This document shows, piece after piece, positions 49,863 to 62,189 of a DNA stretch of 64,000 nucleotides. How positions within the stretch are numbered: position 1 is the first letter of the stretch; each line of letters begins with the position of its first letter. Below the pieces are notes generated by a model. It did no database searches. It had not been told where the DNA came from and saw nothing but the letters and a program-made list of their open reading frames with translations. Source of the DNA: Euphorbia lathyris (lineage: Eukaryota > Streptophyta > Magnoliopsida > Malpighiales > Euphorbiaceae). The position numbers and the translations under genes were made by a program. Location of the stretch: positions 997,001 to 1,061,000 of the forward strand of contig NC_088913.1 of the NCBI RefSeq assembly GCF_963576675.1, in the 5' to 3' direction.

Positions 49863-51463
49863 TTGATTACCGAGCTCTTTATCCATAAGAACTATCCCTT
49901 TATTGATATTCTCTTGAAAGTTTTTCTACATCTGCATGATTGCTCCAAGATAAAGAAATTCTATGTTCAATATGATTGTTACTTAAAGAGTGACGTCCAA
50001 CTAAATTCAAAGATCCGTTTTGCAATGAGAAAAGAGGTGGAGGAACTAATCTTGCATCTCTATTCCCAAGATGAGTATGAGGAGATTTCCTATGTGTTGC
50101 CGAAATTCCTTTACAACAATGCTTCGTTTGTTAAATTAGAGTTCTTCAAGTGTGGTTTTATACATGATTGGAGACTAAATAAGATAAATTGGCCACGTCT
50201 GAAGGAATTGAAGTTGGAATGTTCTTGTATTTATAGTTTGGCCATAGAAAAAGTTGTATCCGGCAGCCCCGTACTTGAATTGTTGGAATTAGCCAGATGT
50301 ATTGGGTTCACTAGCATCGTTATTGCTTCCAAATCTTTGAAAAAATTGATCTTTGTAGACGTTGAAAGTGACCATAAAACAGACCACCTTGAAATTTCAT
50401 GTCCAAATCTTGTAGAATTATGTATCAAGATATCTGAGAATTCAGATATTGGATGGTGTGACTTGGCTGATCAAACGATTGAAAAAGTTATATCCAGCAG
50501 TCCCTTGCTTCATACGTTGGAATTGCCAAACTTTGGATTACCAAACCATACCTGTTCTGATCGGCTCGTTATTGATTCAAAATCTTTGAAAAAATTAGTT
50601 TTGGGAGCAACCCATAATACTTTGCATTTTGAAATTTCATGTCCAAACCTTGAGAAATTAAATTTGTATCGATTTTTTCCAAGTGTATATTATTCTTTTG
50701 GAGATTTAGTTTCTGAGTCCCGATGGAAGCGAAGTTTGGCAATGACGATTCTTGGAAAGCTTCAACATGTGAAGCTGCTTGAAATTGGGAGCTGACTAAC
50801 TTATAAAGCTTTTCCTTTTTGTTGTTGGAAAGTAAATTCTTAATATTCCTGAATTTTCATTTTTATTATGTTTGAACTTTGAAGATTCTATCAGCTTTGG
50901 AGATTTAAGGTCTATTTTCTCAATTATTAAATTGCAAATGTTTGACTATGGATAGTACTAATTTTGCTGAGGATCTCCCTGGAATTATATGTGCAATTCG
51001 CAATTCACCTCTGCTTGAGAAATTAGTCATAAAGTTGCAGCTCGTTAAGGTATAATTTATTTCAGCCAATCATAACTTCAATTCTAATCGAGTATTACCC
51101 TGTTTAATGAGTTAATAAATTAAATCATAGCATCAAAATTGATTGTCATGCCAATTATATCCGATTTCCATGTGTCGTCCTTTAAGTTTTTGAACTAACA
51201 AACTCTATTTATAGTCTCGAAGCACTGGAAGCAAGAAGAACTATTGGGATTCAAATGGAACCGTTTTCAATTGTTCATTGTCAAATTTGAAGACTGTTAA
51301 GATTATTGGGCTCCCAGAGAAAGATGATAAACATAAACTTGTGTTCAAATTTGTTGAGTTCCTACTGAAGAATGCAAGAATGCTGGACAAGGTAGTCGTC
51401 ATTTTAGCAGATTGTGGAACAGGAATTCCGTTTGAAGTTTCTAAAAAATTGTTAAGCTTCTAA
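49863..51463 (+). pseudogene. F-box/FBD-type gene, unit 2 (F-box lost)
   Basis: A frame of 310 codons (49863-50795) matches unit 1 from LHDCSKIKKF onward but without any F-box. Its first 20-odd residues come from unrelated sequence; ATG codons are not clear at the start. It reads VLELLELARCIGF, DHLEISCPNLVELCIKISEN, LLHTLELPNFGL, then ends where unit 1 has its first splice donor; the donor is lost here. The second exon copy (from about 50883) has an early TAA. The last exon copy (51215-51463) keeps the FBD-like SNLKTVKIIGLPEKDDKHKL and stops a few codons early. It is a decayed tandem duplicate of unit 1. Confidence 0.72.
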
Positions 51464-51834
51464 AGATGTTTTCCACATACAACTATTGAGTTGCTAAGTT
51501 CTAACTAGCTAGGTATGTTCAAATATGTAGAACATGTTAAAAGTTTTATGCTTTTGTACTTAGCACATAGGGTTGGAAGTTATCTTGTGCATCTGATGAG
51601 TATGGTTACATGACTTTAAGTAGCTTAAATGTATATTCGTTATCGATACCAAATAGAAGTTCGCCTAGTAAACTATGTTCATGTATTGCATTTCGTTTAT
51701 TTACTAATACATTAGGACTTGGATGCATGATGATGGACATAGTTAAAACAGCTAGTTAGTGTTCTAGCTAGAAAATGAATTTTTTACAGATTGAATCTAG
51801 ATCCATGAATGATGAATTCTATATCTAAAGTGTA

Positions 51835-53450
51835 TATAGCTTTAGTGGATTTCTGGATTTTGTGAAACTCTTGGGGTCCTGGGTGCGAGAAGATAGTAAG
51901 GACGGAATAGACTGATCATATCCTATAAAAAATGGCTAAAACACTCCTAATCCTAGTCGCTTCATCTTCGGCGAGGCCTTCCTCTAAATGTGATGATTGT
52001 TTTTTTATCATCTCTTGTGAATGCTCTACCTTCTGCGAGGCCTTTCCACCGAATGTGATGGTTACTCCTAATTCACCGAATGAAACAGCTCCTGCTGTCT
52101 TGATTCTGCATACCGGTTCTGATGACAAAATCCCATTTGCCGGTCCGTGACCTTGAGACCAGAATCTACAGGCTGGTAAGCAGAAATCATTTTCTCTTGA
52201 AATAAATCTAATGTATTAAACGACATATGTACTTACTTTTCCTCTTATTTTTATTTTGTGATGGCAGAGCAAGAACTAACTCATTGGGAGTAAAGTCATT
52301 TAAATGACTACATATATATTTATATAAATTTCAGAGTGCATTGAAATGACTGCATATATAATTTCAGAGTGAACACCTGCAACGGCCAGAGGATGAAGGC
52401 CTGCAGTTTCAGGGTCTTTGGGAGTTAGTCTGCAACAAGCAATATCAAATCCAACGAAAAAAATAAAAGGTAGCAATGTAGCAGTGTTTCTTCCCAGATA
52501 ACAAAACCATCTATAGTTCAAGAGCTATAAATCTAATTTATCCAGGGGCGGAGCTAGGGGGTAGGGGAGGGTCTCCCGACCCTTCGGCCTTCCGGAACAC
52601 CCTTGACGAACAGTGGTTCAGTCCGGAGCAGTCCCCAAAATAGTTAAAATTAGTACTTATAATGTAGAATGTGATTATATGATATAAAACTAAGTTTGCA
52701 TAATTGGTCTTTAATTGTATTTTTTTAGTTACAAAATTCATGACCGAGAAGACAATTTGATAAATAATTTCTACAATTGACCAAACTTGTCAACGTTAGG
52801 GATAAAATTGTTCTTAGCTGCCAACGTTAAGGGTAAAATTGCACCATTTTAGACGTTAGGGGTAAAATTGTTCTTAGATGTAAACATTAGAATATTTTTG
52901 CACTTTATCCTTACTTTATATTAAATCTCAGTTGTTTTGTACCATATGATCAAATTTACCCTTATATTATCAAAAATTTGAAAATTTTGATTTGACTACT
53001 ATGAATCTAAGCTTTAAGTGGTTATTAAGAAAAAAAAAATCTTCATGCAATGGAGCCCCTCTGGACTATGAGCTCTGGCTCCGCCACTCAATTTTAGATA
53101 GCGGGTTTTGCTTTGGAGCCCGAATTTTAGATATTGATGATACTCTGCCTGTTGTGATGACCATAACAGCTGCTGCCCTCATGAGTATCTTGCCTGTGAC
53201 CTCGAGGCAGTAAATAGAAACCCCTTTTGCTCAATGCATTTCTTGAATTGCCTACTCGATTTCGGTATTTTTTTTTTCCGACTTCATGATAACAGAGCAA
53301 GAAAAACCCAGGAAGTGAAAGCATTAAGAAGACTTCCTGCTATAAGCACTCATTCTCACAGCAGACAGAGGATCATCAATGTCTAATATTTGGGGGCTCC
53401 GAAGCAAGCAGCAGAGGTCAATGTTAAAGCCAAAAATGGTAGCTTTTTCA
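51835..53450 (+). other. Duplicated downstream sequence, copy 2
   Basis: This is the most complete copy of the sequence also found at 42190-43490 and 48240-48540. A 70-codon frame (51932-52150) with several Ser/Cys residues exists only here. The unit order F-box gene then this tail is the same as in unit 1, which shows tandem duplication. I do not recognise a gene product. Confidence 0.5.
52544..53088. mobile_element. TIR element in copy 2, with a nested fragment
   Basis: AGGGGCGGAGCTAGGGGG at the left and CTCTGGCTCCGCCACT at the right are inverted repeats of a common plant non-autonomous element type. Copy 0 lacks it. Inside, 52700-52915 resembles the right arm of the element family at 54204, with repeated GTTAGGGGTAAAATTG words. 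Confidence 0.6.
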
Positions 53451-53512
53451 TTCAACTGGCAAATCTTGTTTAATTATATTCCATATTGCAGTTTTTCTAA
53501 CAATTAAATATT

Positions 53513-53956
53513 GGGTAATTAATTTATTAGTCCCTGTATTTTTAAAAACACACGGTAAAGTTCCTAATCTTTTTCTCGATGTCCCTAACGTTTTTCTCGG
53601 TGAACTTTTTAGTCCCTGCCGTTAGACTCTCATGAAAATTTTGTCAATCAATTTGGATTTGCATTCTTCTTTTCCGTTATTTTCTCTTCCTTTAAATTCT
53701 ACTGCATCTGAAATCAACTTTGAGTGTTCTTCTTCTTAATTTTCTTCTTAATCGTTCAAATTCGTAAGAATTGGGTATGTTCTTTTTCTTGTTCTCCATA
53801 CAAAAAGCTTCTTCTTTTAAATTAAATTTCCTCTTCAGACAGAATGACTAAACAGTTCACTGAGAAAAAGGTTAGGACCTTACCATGTGTTTTTGTAAAT
53901 ACAGAGATTAAACAGTGTATTTTATTAAAATACAGATACTAATAAATTAATTATCC
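53513..53956. mobile_element. TIR element, 9-bp duplication TTAAATATT
   Basis: It starts GGGTAATTAATTTATTAGTC and ends with the inverted ATACTAATAAATTAATTATCC. TTAAATATT occurs at 53504-53512 and 53957-53965. It belongs to the same family as the outer element at 44861. No coding potential. Confidence 0.85.
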
Positions 53957-54203
53957 TTAAATATTTGAACATTTTAATTATTTGAACTCCCATAAAAAAA
54001 ATATCAGTATGATTTTGTACTCCTTTTTTGAAGCAGGTATTGTTCATTGAGAGATTAGTTAAAATTAATTACTTGTTGTAAAGATTTTAAGTTGCTTAAA
54101 GTTATAGATTTGGAGTTCAAGTCTATTTACACAATAGAGTTTAGAGTTTAATTGAGAGATGAGCCGACTATTACAGAAATGGATTGGAATAATTTTATTA
54201 AAA

Positions 54204-54759
54204 AGTTAAGGTGCAAAAATACTCATAACGTTTTGGGCCAGGAGCAATTTGACCCTTAACGTCTAAAATTGTGCAATTTTATCCCTAATTTTTGTAGCCA
54301 AGAGCAATTTTACCCATAACGTTGATAAATTGGGTCAATTTGAGAAATAATTTATCAAACTGTCTTCTCGGTCATTAATTTTGTAATCTACACTTCACAT
54401 GTGGGTCATTTTATCAGTAATAAATTACAAACATATGTTGATATGTGAAAAAAAAATACTGTCTTTTGTATGAATTGGACAAAAAAATTCAAAAAATCCA
54501 CTGAATTTATAAATATTAATCTTTAATTCTATTATTAAATTATAAAAAACATAATTTTTTTTTAGAACTAATTGATATGCAATTGGTGCAGAAAGATAAA
54601 ATATCTGTGTTTTATAATAGTGCCTGAAATTGACCCAAACGTTAGGGGTAAAATTGCTATTGGCTACCAACGTTAGGGGTAAAATTGTACCATTTTATAC
54701 GTTAGGGGTAAAATTGCTCCTGATTCAAAATGTTAGGGATATTTCTGCACCTTAACCCC
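54204..54759. mobile_element. TIR element of the GTGCAAAAATAC family
   Basis: AGGTGCAAAAATACTCATAACG at the left pairs with GATATTTCTGCACCTTAA at the right. Arms of about 150 bp contain repeated AACGTTAGGGGTAAAATTG words. Flanks are TTATTAAAA and TTACTAAAA (one difference in 9 bp). Relatives are at 58402 and 61235, with fragments at 52700 and 55926. Confidence 0.75.
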
Positions 54760-54959
54760 TTACTAAAATGGTTTATTATATTAGTTGTCCCCAAACTTGT
54801 CCCAAAAGGTTTATTAACCTTCTGAACTACACTTAGCTCATTCACCGCCATTGGTCTCTCCGTCAACCAATTTCTAGGATATATAGCCATAGTTAACTGA
54901 GTGCGAAAATTCGCGATCAATGAGCGAGACTTTAAAGTAACGGTGCCTCCATTTGTCCA

Positions 54960-55530
54960 AAAGTCCTCTAATAACATTGAACTTTGGACGCAAAGGTCAC
55001 ATGTGATTTGTCTCCTATGGTGGGTTTAAAGAACTTGCTAACCACGAGACCAGTTGCTCTCAACTCGGGTTCTCGATAAATTGAATAAAATTCCACCATT
55101 ATCCTCCACCCATTGGAATGAATTTGATCGAGACAGATATTGAACTCCCGCAAGACCTCAACGAAGTAAGGAAGCAGTCGCAATCACATCCTCGCTTTGA
55201 AATGCTCTTTATAGATAATCATCTCATTTTGTCCTACCACATTATAGCCTGGTCATCCAGTCCAAGAGTAGACAACTCATATGGTCTCCAAATGTGCAAC
55301 GTCGTGGATATTGCCACTAGATCTTTCTTAACGGTGAGCTCCACGCTTCCTCCACCCTCTTAGCCTCCGATGCTTTTTGTCTATCTATCAGGTCAAACTT
55401 GGCCGTGTTTGATTCGACCACCCAAGGTCCCCGAGGCCACACCTTCCTGCTCATCTCCTTATACAAATTCAGTAGCGTACGCCTAAAAGAAACATCTCGT
55501 TCCTTCTTCAACAATTTCTTGAATATATTA
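54960..55530 (-). pseudogene. Degenerate second copy of the Transposase_28-like passenger ORF
   Basis: Minus-strand frames at 55317-55514 (NLYKEMSRKVWPRG) and 54968-55183 (RLLPYFVEVLREFNICLDQI, SNGWRIMVEFYSIYR) match the E2 gene A exon 1 (IYKEMRQRVWTRS; RLPLLPFFVEVLKEYDLCPG; PNGWRMMVEFYSLCR) in the same order. Frameshifts and stops separate the parts, and no pol or LTR is visible nearby. It is either a remnant of another such element or of a stand-alone copy. Confidence 0.7.
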
Positions 55531-55737
55531 ACTATTTCTTTATTTTCCGATCACCGGAAGGGATAAAAGAAACATCTGGTTCCTTCTTCAATAACTTTTT
55601 TTTATCTTTAGTCGATCTCTCGCTAGGATTCAAACCTAGATAAATTCTGAAAGAACGAATAGATTTTGTAGGATTCCCAAGAAATTCTTGGATTTCTTTC
55701 GGAAACAGATAATTATTCATCGAAGAAAGGGTTAAAT

Positions 55738-56668
55738 TGGCCCTTAAAGTTGGTATGAATGATTAATTTAGTCCAAATCAATTTTTGTGTATCAACTCCG
55801 CCCTTAAAGTTAGCGTGAATAGTCAAATTAACTCATGATCAAATCGGCCTAAAATTATAATATATTTTTTATACTTGAATTTATTATGTTTAAATTTTGA
55901 TACCTGAAATATATTTCTATAACTTAGGATAAAGTGTAAAAATACTTCTAACGTTCACAGTCAGCAATTTTACTCCTAATGTCTGAAGTGATGCAAATTT
56001 ACCCCAAACGTTGGCAGTAAAGAGCAATTTTATTACTAAAGGCGACAAGTTGGGTCAATTTTAGACATTATTATAAAACATAGGTATTTTGTTCCTTATT
56101 CTGATCATATATCAGTTGGTTCTAAAAAAAGATTTCATAATTTTTTATGATGTAATAATATAATTGAAGGTTAATATTTATAAATTCGGCAAAATATATT
56201 TGAATTTTTTTGTGCAACTCATATGAAAGACATTATTTTTTTCACGTTTAATCGTATGGTTATGATCTGCTACTAATAAGCAATAAAATGACGTACATGG
56301 TATAGATGAAATAATTATATTAAGTGATGAAATATGAAAAAAAAATAGAGGCCAAAACCGTACTAATAAAGAAAATCCCTCAAAATAGTAGATGGGTCAT
56401 GAATCATTTATTTTGATAGAAATTCCTCGAAACAGAGACAAAAAGAACCTCACTAAACCCCTCAAAATGATATTAGCGTATTGATATTATGTAGTAATGT
56501 GTTGGCGCCAAAACGTTCGAATATAATAGTTTTTAAATATAAAAATAGATTTCATATATCAAAATATAAACATGATAAATTTCGGATATAAAAAATATAT
56601 TATATTTTTAAGGTTGATTTGATGATGGATTAGTCTAACATTTTCCACCAACTTTAAAGAGTAAACAT
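55738..56668. mobile_element. TIR element with a nested fragment
   Basis: GGCCCTTAAAGTTGG at the left faces CCAACTTTAAAGAGT at the right. The AT-rich arms around 55840-55920 and 56524-56620 are complementary for about 85 bases. From about 55926 a left half of the GTGCAAAAATAC family (AGGATAAAGTGTAAAAATAC) interrupts it. Exact ends were not fixed. Confidence 0.5.
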
Positions 56669-57032
56669 TAGTAAATTATTAAAACTAGATCAATTTTTTT
56701 CTTCAAGCAATAACAAACGGCAAATTATTAGAAGTACACGATTCTCCATGTTAAATGGAGAACCTTCCATACATATTTTAACACATGTAATATGAACCCA
56801 CATATATTATAAGAGGTTCCATTATTTTAATTATTATGCAGGATCATAATACACGTGTCCAATGTGAATTGAGGATCCCCCAAGTGACATGGAAGAGCCG
56901 GTGCTTAATATAAGAACTCATAATGCATGATTCAACAGTGAATAGTCCAATTCAAAAGAATACACATAACATAATCTGGATTTCTATTAAGCAACTGCAA
57001 TATTATGGATTGTGAAAAGATACCGTAATTAT
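56669..57032. other. Intergenic, nothing recognised
   Basis: This is AT-rich sequence without a frame, repeat or regulatory site that I can support. Confidence 0.5.
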
Positions 57033-57764
57033 GACACCAAAAATATGATGTGGCTTCTATGTCTATACTAGTCAACTTTCACTGCTGATCAAAACGGCAC
57101 GTGTCTACAACTTAGTTGACTGAAATGACATGTGGTTGCCACTTAGTTGACGGGTAATTAGCACCGGTGGTCACAAAAGTTTGGACAACGTCCCCAAAAG
57201 GTCACAAAAGTTTAAGTTGTCTCAATAAAATCACTTAAGTTTATTTTTATCCTAATAAAGTCACTTTTGATGTTTTTCAATCATCTTTTCACCGAAATTG
57301 CTCACGTGGTATCTCAACGTCACGTTAGTGCCACCTAGCATATTAAAAAAATGTAAACACGTATTTTAATTGATAATCTATTGCTACGTAGGTTAATTTA
57401 TGATTAAAATTTTAGTTGATAGTCCTTATTTACTTGAGTTAATTTATGGTTAATTTTTTTTATTATGTCATATGGTGTTGAAACATGTGATTAGATGCCA
57501 TGTGAGCAATTTTGATGAAAAAATGATCGAAAAACGTCCAACGTACTTTATTGGGATAAAAACAAACTTAAGTGATTTTATTAAGATAAATTAAACCTTT
57601 TTGACCTTTTGAGGATATTGTCCAAACTTTTGTGAGCACCAATGCTAATTACCCTTAGTTGACATATGTCATTTTGGTCAGCTAGGTGGCAACCACGTGT
57701 GGTTTCGATCAACTGTGAAAGTTGACTAATGTTGATATGGAAGTCACGTCACTTTTTTGGTGTC
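57033..57764. mobile_element. Outer palindromic element interrupted by another
   Basis: GACACCAAAAATATGATGTG at the left pairs with the complement of CACGTCACTTTTTTGGTGTC at the right. The two arms (57033-57140 and 57664-57764) match in inverted order over about 100 bp, including AGTCAACTTTCAC / GTGAAAGTTGACT. The inner element at 57152-57654 lies near its centre. Confidence 0.75.
57152..57654. mobile_element. Inner TIR element, 9-bp duplication TTAGTTGAC
   Basis: GGGTAATTAGCACC at the left and GGTGC/TGCTAATTACCC-type ends at the right pair. TTAGTTGAC flanks at 57143-57151 and 57655-57663. The arms extend about 130 bp (for example CAAAAGTTTGGACAA / TTGTCCAAACTTTTG). The TIR and 9-bp duplication indicate a Mutator-type MITE. 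Confidence 0.88.
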
Positions 57765-58190
57765 TTTTTACTCTTAAAGTCGTCGGGGTAACTTTATTGA
57801 AACAATTATAAGAAGTATTTTAGCTTGGATGTCTAAATTATAAAAAGTTTAATTTTTTTTTTTTATGTTTTTGTATTGTCTTCTTTATTTTATAAATTTA
57901 ATAATTACTTTTAATAAATTTCAACTCTAAAACTCTTCCCGTACCAATTATTAGAAGCAATTTTAAGTTAGGTGTCTGAATTATAAATTTTATTTACTTT
58001 TCAAATTTTTGTATTATCTTCTTAATAAACTGCTTAAAAAACTTAGGATAAATAATTATAAGGTTCCTGTGTTTTTACCTAATACACTACTTAGTCCTTG
58101 TGTTTTCAGAAATAATTATATAGTTCTCTAGTTTTTGTTTTTGGTAACTCCTTAGTCTTTATGCTTGGATCAATGATCAAACTATACTAA

Positions 58191-59245
58191 GGGCCTGTTT
58201 GGTTCAACTGTTAGCTAATAGCTGTTGCGGTTGCTGTTAGCTGTTTGCAGTTGCAGTAAGCTGTTAGCTATTTGCAGTTGCAGTAAGCTGTTAGCTATTT
58301 AATTACCAGTGTTTGGTAAAATCATATCGAACTGCTGCTGTTCGGATTTAAAATGTCTAAAATGGACATGTTTTAAATTAATCAACGATGAAATTATAAA
58401 ATGAAAAATGTGAAAAAATACCTATAATGTTTACAACTAGGGATAATTTTACTCTTAACCTCTAAAATGGTGCAATTTTACTCATAACGCTAGCAGCTAA
58501 GAGCAATTTTACCCCTAACATTGACAAGTTGGATCAATTTCAAATATTATTATTTATAAATTCAGCGAAATATTTGAATTTTTTTTTGTCTAACTCGTAC
58601 AAAAGACAATATTTTTTTTATTTTCTTAAAAAAAATCATGTCTAATCATATGTTTGTGATCTGTTACTAACGATGATAAAATGGTATGTAAAGTGTAGAT
58701 GGCAATATTCATGACCAAGAATGCAGTTTGATAAATTATTTCTCAAATTGACCCAACTTGTGAATGTCAGGGGTAAAATTGATTTTGGCTGCCAACAATA
58801 GGAGTATAATTGCACCATTTTAGACGTTAAAGGTAAAATTGCTCCTAGCTATAAATGTTAGGGGTATTTTTGCACCTTATCCTATTATAAAATAAAAAAT
58901 GTGTTACACAAATTAATAAAAATAATCTATATAAAAAATAAAAAATTTATTAAACGCAACAAAACATTATTTTTTCGGTAATTATTTTGTAGAAATATAA
59001 ATAATATTAAAGAATAAACATATTTTGTGGAAATAAAAAGGATAATTATGTCAATAACAAATAACTACAAACAGCTGTTTATGAAAAGCTCCAAATAGGA
59101 GCTTTTCGTGAAACGCTCCAAAACGCTGCAGATTTCAGAAAAAACGCTAAACGCAGCGGTTATATAAACCTAACCAAACGCTATTTTTCCAGTGGTTTGG
59201 AGTGAAACGCTAAACGCACATCCGAAAAGCTAAAACAAACACCCT
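58191..59245. mobile_element. hAT-like non-autonomous element, middle of the nest
   Basis: It begins GGGCCTGTTTGGTT and ends CAAACACCCT, with GCTGTTAGCT / AAAACGC-rich subterminal repeats as in plant hAT-type MITEs. I could not confirm an 8-bp duplication. It is split by 58402-58883. Confidence 0.55.
58402..58883. mobile_element. Innermost TIR element, 9-bp duplication ATTATAAAA
   Basis: TGTGAAAAAATACC at the left pairs with GGTATTTTTGCACCTTATCC at the right. ATTATAAAA flanks at 58393-58401 and 58884-58892. It is a member of the GTGCAAAAATAC family of 54204 and 61235. Confidence 0.8.
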
Positions 59246-59893
59246 CTAAATAAAATCTAAAATACTAAAATTACCCTTTACTTTATGTTTTAGTAATAAA
59301 ACATCTATTTTTTCTATTTTATATTTTTTTCTCTTTTTTCCTACATAATCACAATCTCTCCAATATGAAGTAATTGATTTATTAATTTTTATATAATTAT
59401 AGAACTTTAATTTATTAACGTAAAATTTATTGACTAAAAAATGAATGAAAAATATTTCAAAAATTATTAAAATAGGAGTAAAACTATCATTATAAAAAGT
59501 TTTTACAATTCTAATAAATTTTATGAATGAAAGAAAAAAATATATGATTTATAAAAAATTATAAAAAAATTATAATAATATTTAATGTTAGTTTAAAGAT
59601 ATTATATTAAAAAATAATTACAGTGTAAGAAAATTAATAATACATTTTTTTAAGTATATTAATTTCGGTGTATATGTAGTTCAAAAATTTCATTAAAATT
59701 AATTAGATTAAATTTGAAACTAAAAGATAAAAAAATTTATGTATATAACTAGGGGAAATTTTGGACTTTCATTTACAAAAACAAATGGAAGGACTAAAGA
59801 ATTGATTAAGATAAAACTTAAGAACCTTATAATAATATGATGGACTTACTAGCGTGTTAAGTAAAAACATAAGGATCTTATAATTATTTATCC

Positions 59894-60790
59894 AAAAATT
59901 TAAGGTCTAAAACTCTTCATCTACCAATTAGCATAACTATTAATCAATGTAATATACTATCCCAAAACGACATTAAAGAATGAGGAGTAAAGATACTTGA
60001 ACTGTTAGAATTGCTTTTAAATTTTGAAATGTAGTTATTAGAGAAATCTCATTAATAAAATTAAATTGAATTAATATTTTTTTTAAACCAAAAAATTTGG
60101 ACCATTTCTCAAATTGAATTATTCATTATTAATTCTGTCAAACGTTTTAGTGGTTACACTAGTTTTGATTTTCATTAACTTAGAATTGATTGTTAAAAAA
60201 AAAAAACTTAAATTAATTTAGTAAGACTAATTCTTCATTAAATGAATTGATGTTTGAATTAATTGAGGAAAAATACATTCCAATAGTCTGCTTATAAAAG
60301 TTATTTATTCTTCATTCTAATCAAACATATAGTTCATCTGAATTTTTTTCTCTTCCAAATTTTGTCCAACTCCGTAAACCTTATGTTTCGATTTGTTTTT
60401 CCTATTTTCTTTGTTTTCCAACGATAATTCGATACACACGGTTAGAGTTTGACACAGACTTCTGTTGTACTCCTAGGAGATGATTGTCGACTGTGGATTA
60501 ATCTGTCTTAAGGAAAATGATTTCATCGGGCCTCATAATCTTTTTTTCATTCATCCGGTTCGTCTAAAGGTTTATTTTATCAAGTTTATTGCAATTTTAT
60601 TGTTTATGTTCTTCAAAGAGTATGGTTCTGGTCTATTGGACCTTGCCAATAGAAACATGACAATTGTACACTATTTTTCTTTACATCAATCATATCTCAA
60701 TGAGGTGGTATATTTCTTTTTTTTCATTGGTTAAGTCCATTGTACCCGATCCGCTCGTAGTACTTCCTCGCCAATGTTTTTGTTATTCTT
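59894..60790. other. Intergenic, AT-rich
   Basis: A short plus-strand frame at 60480-60734 (MIVDCGLICLKEN...) is rich in Phe and Ile and resembles no family I know. I treat it as chance. Nothing else is visible. Confidence 0.4.
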
Positions 60791-61035
60791 AGGGGGTGTT
60801 TGGTTGTTGCTTTTTGACCTCATATTTGCCTTTACACTTTGAAAAATAGAGTTTTAGGTGTTTGGTTAGATACTTTCTGTCTACCTTTTGTAGCTGAAAA
60901 GTAACTTTTTATAAAGCAGGGAATCATTGCTTTTTGGAAAAACAGTCTTTTCAAACAGCAAACAACTTACAATAAAAGGAAACAGCAAACAACAAACTGT
61001 AACGGAAAACGGCAAACAACAACAGCAAACAGCCC
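60791..61035. mobile_element. hAT-like MITE
   Basis: GGGGGTGTTTGGTTGTTGC at the left and AACAGCAAACAGCCCG at the right, with repeated AAACAGCAAAC words, resemble plant hAT-type non-autonomous elements. A duplication was not found. Confidence 0.45.
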
Positions 61036-61234
61036 GTAAAATAAATGGGTCCTTATTCTTCTTCCAATTTACCGCGTAAATAATCTCTCTAGTAAGTTTG
61101 AGTTTACCAATTATTAATAGCTTTTTGGTTATCAGTGGTTTGTGCTTAGTGTTTTTTTTTACATTTGCGTTGGTGGAAAATGGTAAACTTTTGTTCTAAA
61201 AAGAGTAAGAATTCTTTTGGTCAAATTTTTTTTA

Positions 61235-61801
61235 GGATAAGATACAAAAATACCCTTAACGTTTACCGTTAAGAGTAATTTTACTCCTAACATCTAAAAT
61301 GGTGCAATTTACCATTAACATTGGCAGCCACGATCAATTTTATCTCTAACATTGGAAAGTTGGATCAATTTCAGGTATTATTATAAGACATAGATATTTT
61401 ATTTCTTATTCTGCACCAATTACATATTAATTTGTTTTTAAAAAAATCACATTTTCTGTGATTTAATAATAGAATTGGAGATTAATATTTATAAACTCGG
61501 TACAATTTTTTGAAATGTTTTTGTTCAACTCGTACAAAAGACAGTATATTTTTAATTTTTTTAATTTTTTCACGTCTAATATGTTTATGATATGTTACTA
61601 AAGAGTGATAAGATGACTCTCATATGAAGTGTAGATAACAAGATTCATGACCGAGAAAACAGTTTGATTAATTATTTCTCAAATTAACCCAACTTGACAA
61701 TATTAACGGTAAAATTGCTCTTAATTGCTAATATTGGAGGTAAAAATTTCATCAAAATTGCTCGTGATTCTAAACGTTATGAGTATTTTTACACCTTATC
61801 C
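61235..61801. mobile_element. TIR element of the GTGCAAAAATAC family
   Basis: GGATAAGATACAAAAATACC at the left pairs with GAGTATTTTTACACCTTATCC at the right, around arms of repeated AACGTTAG/TAAAATTG-type words. T-rich flanks are compatible with a 9-bp duplication but not exact. Confidence 0.7.
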
Positions 61802-62189
61802 CGATTTTTTTTTAATTATCATCATATTTAATTAGGTGTATTAGGTGTTTAATTTTATTATTGTTAAAAAATACATTTACATATTAAATCTATACGCGCA
61901 ATGCACGGATATTCAACCAATAACAATAATAATATCCCGCCATAATAAAACTTGTCTTATAAATATGGTTAAGAGGAGTTGACTATTCTCACATTTACAC
62001 TAATAAAACGGACAAGGCGATGCATTTCGTTTCGATGGAGAGCCGAAAAAAATTCATGACAATGTGTGGGAAATTTCTATTTGTTCATATCAATAATTAT
62101 TACAATTTTTATTAGTTTAATACACATGTTAAAATACATATTGGGGTCCTAAATTTTACATGAAGAACCCAATATCTAATATAATTTCT

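Larger units (their letters stand above)
58046..59893. mobile_element. Outer TIR element of a three-level nest
   Basis: It starts GGATAAATAATTATAAGG and ends with the inverted CTTATAATTATTTATCC; arms pair for about 60 bp. Flanks are AAAAACTTA (58037-58045) and AAAAATTTA (59894-59902), one transition apart. It contains the element 58191-59245. Confidence 0.8.

Noticed and set aside
54425..54977. Minus-strand frames between 54425 and 54977
   Set aside because: They overlap the TIR element at 54204-54759 and AT-rich DNA, and have no recognisable domain.
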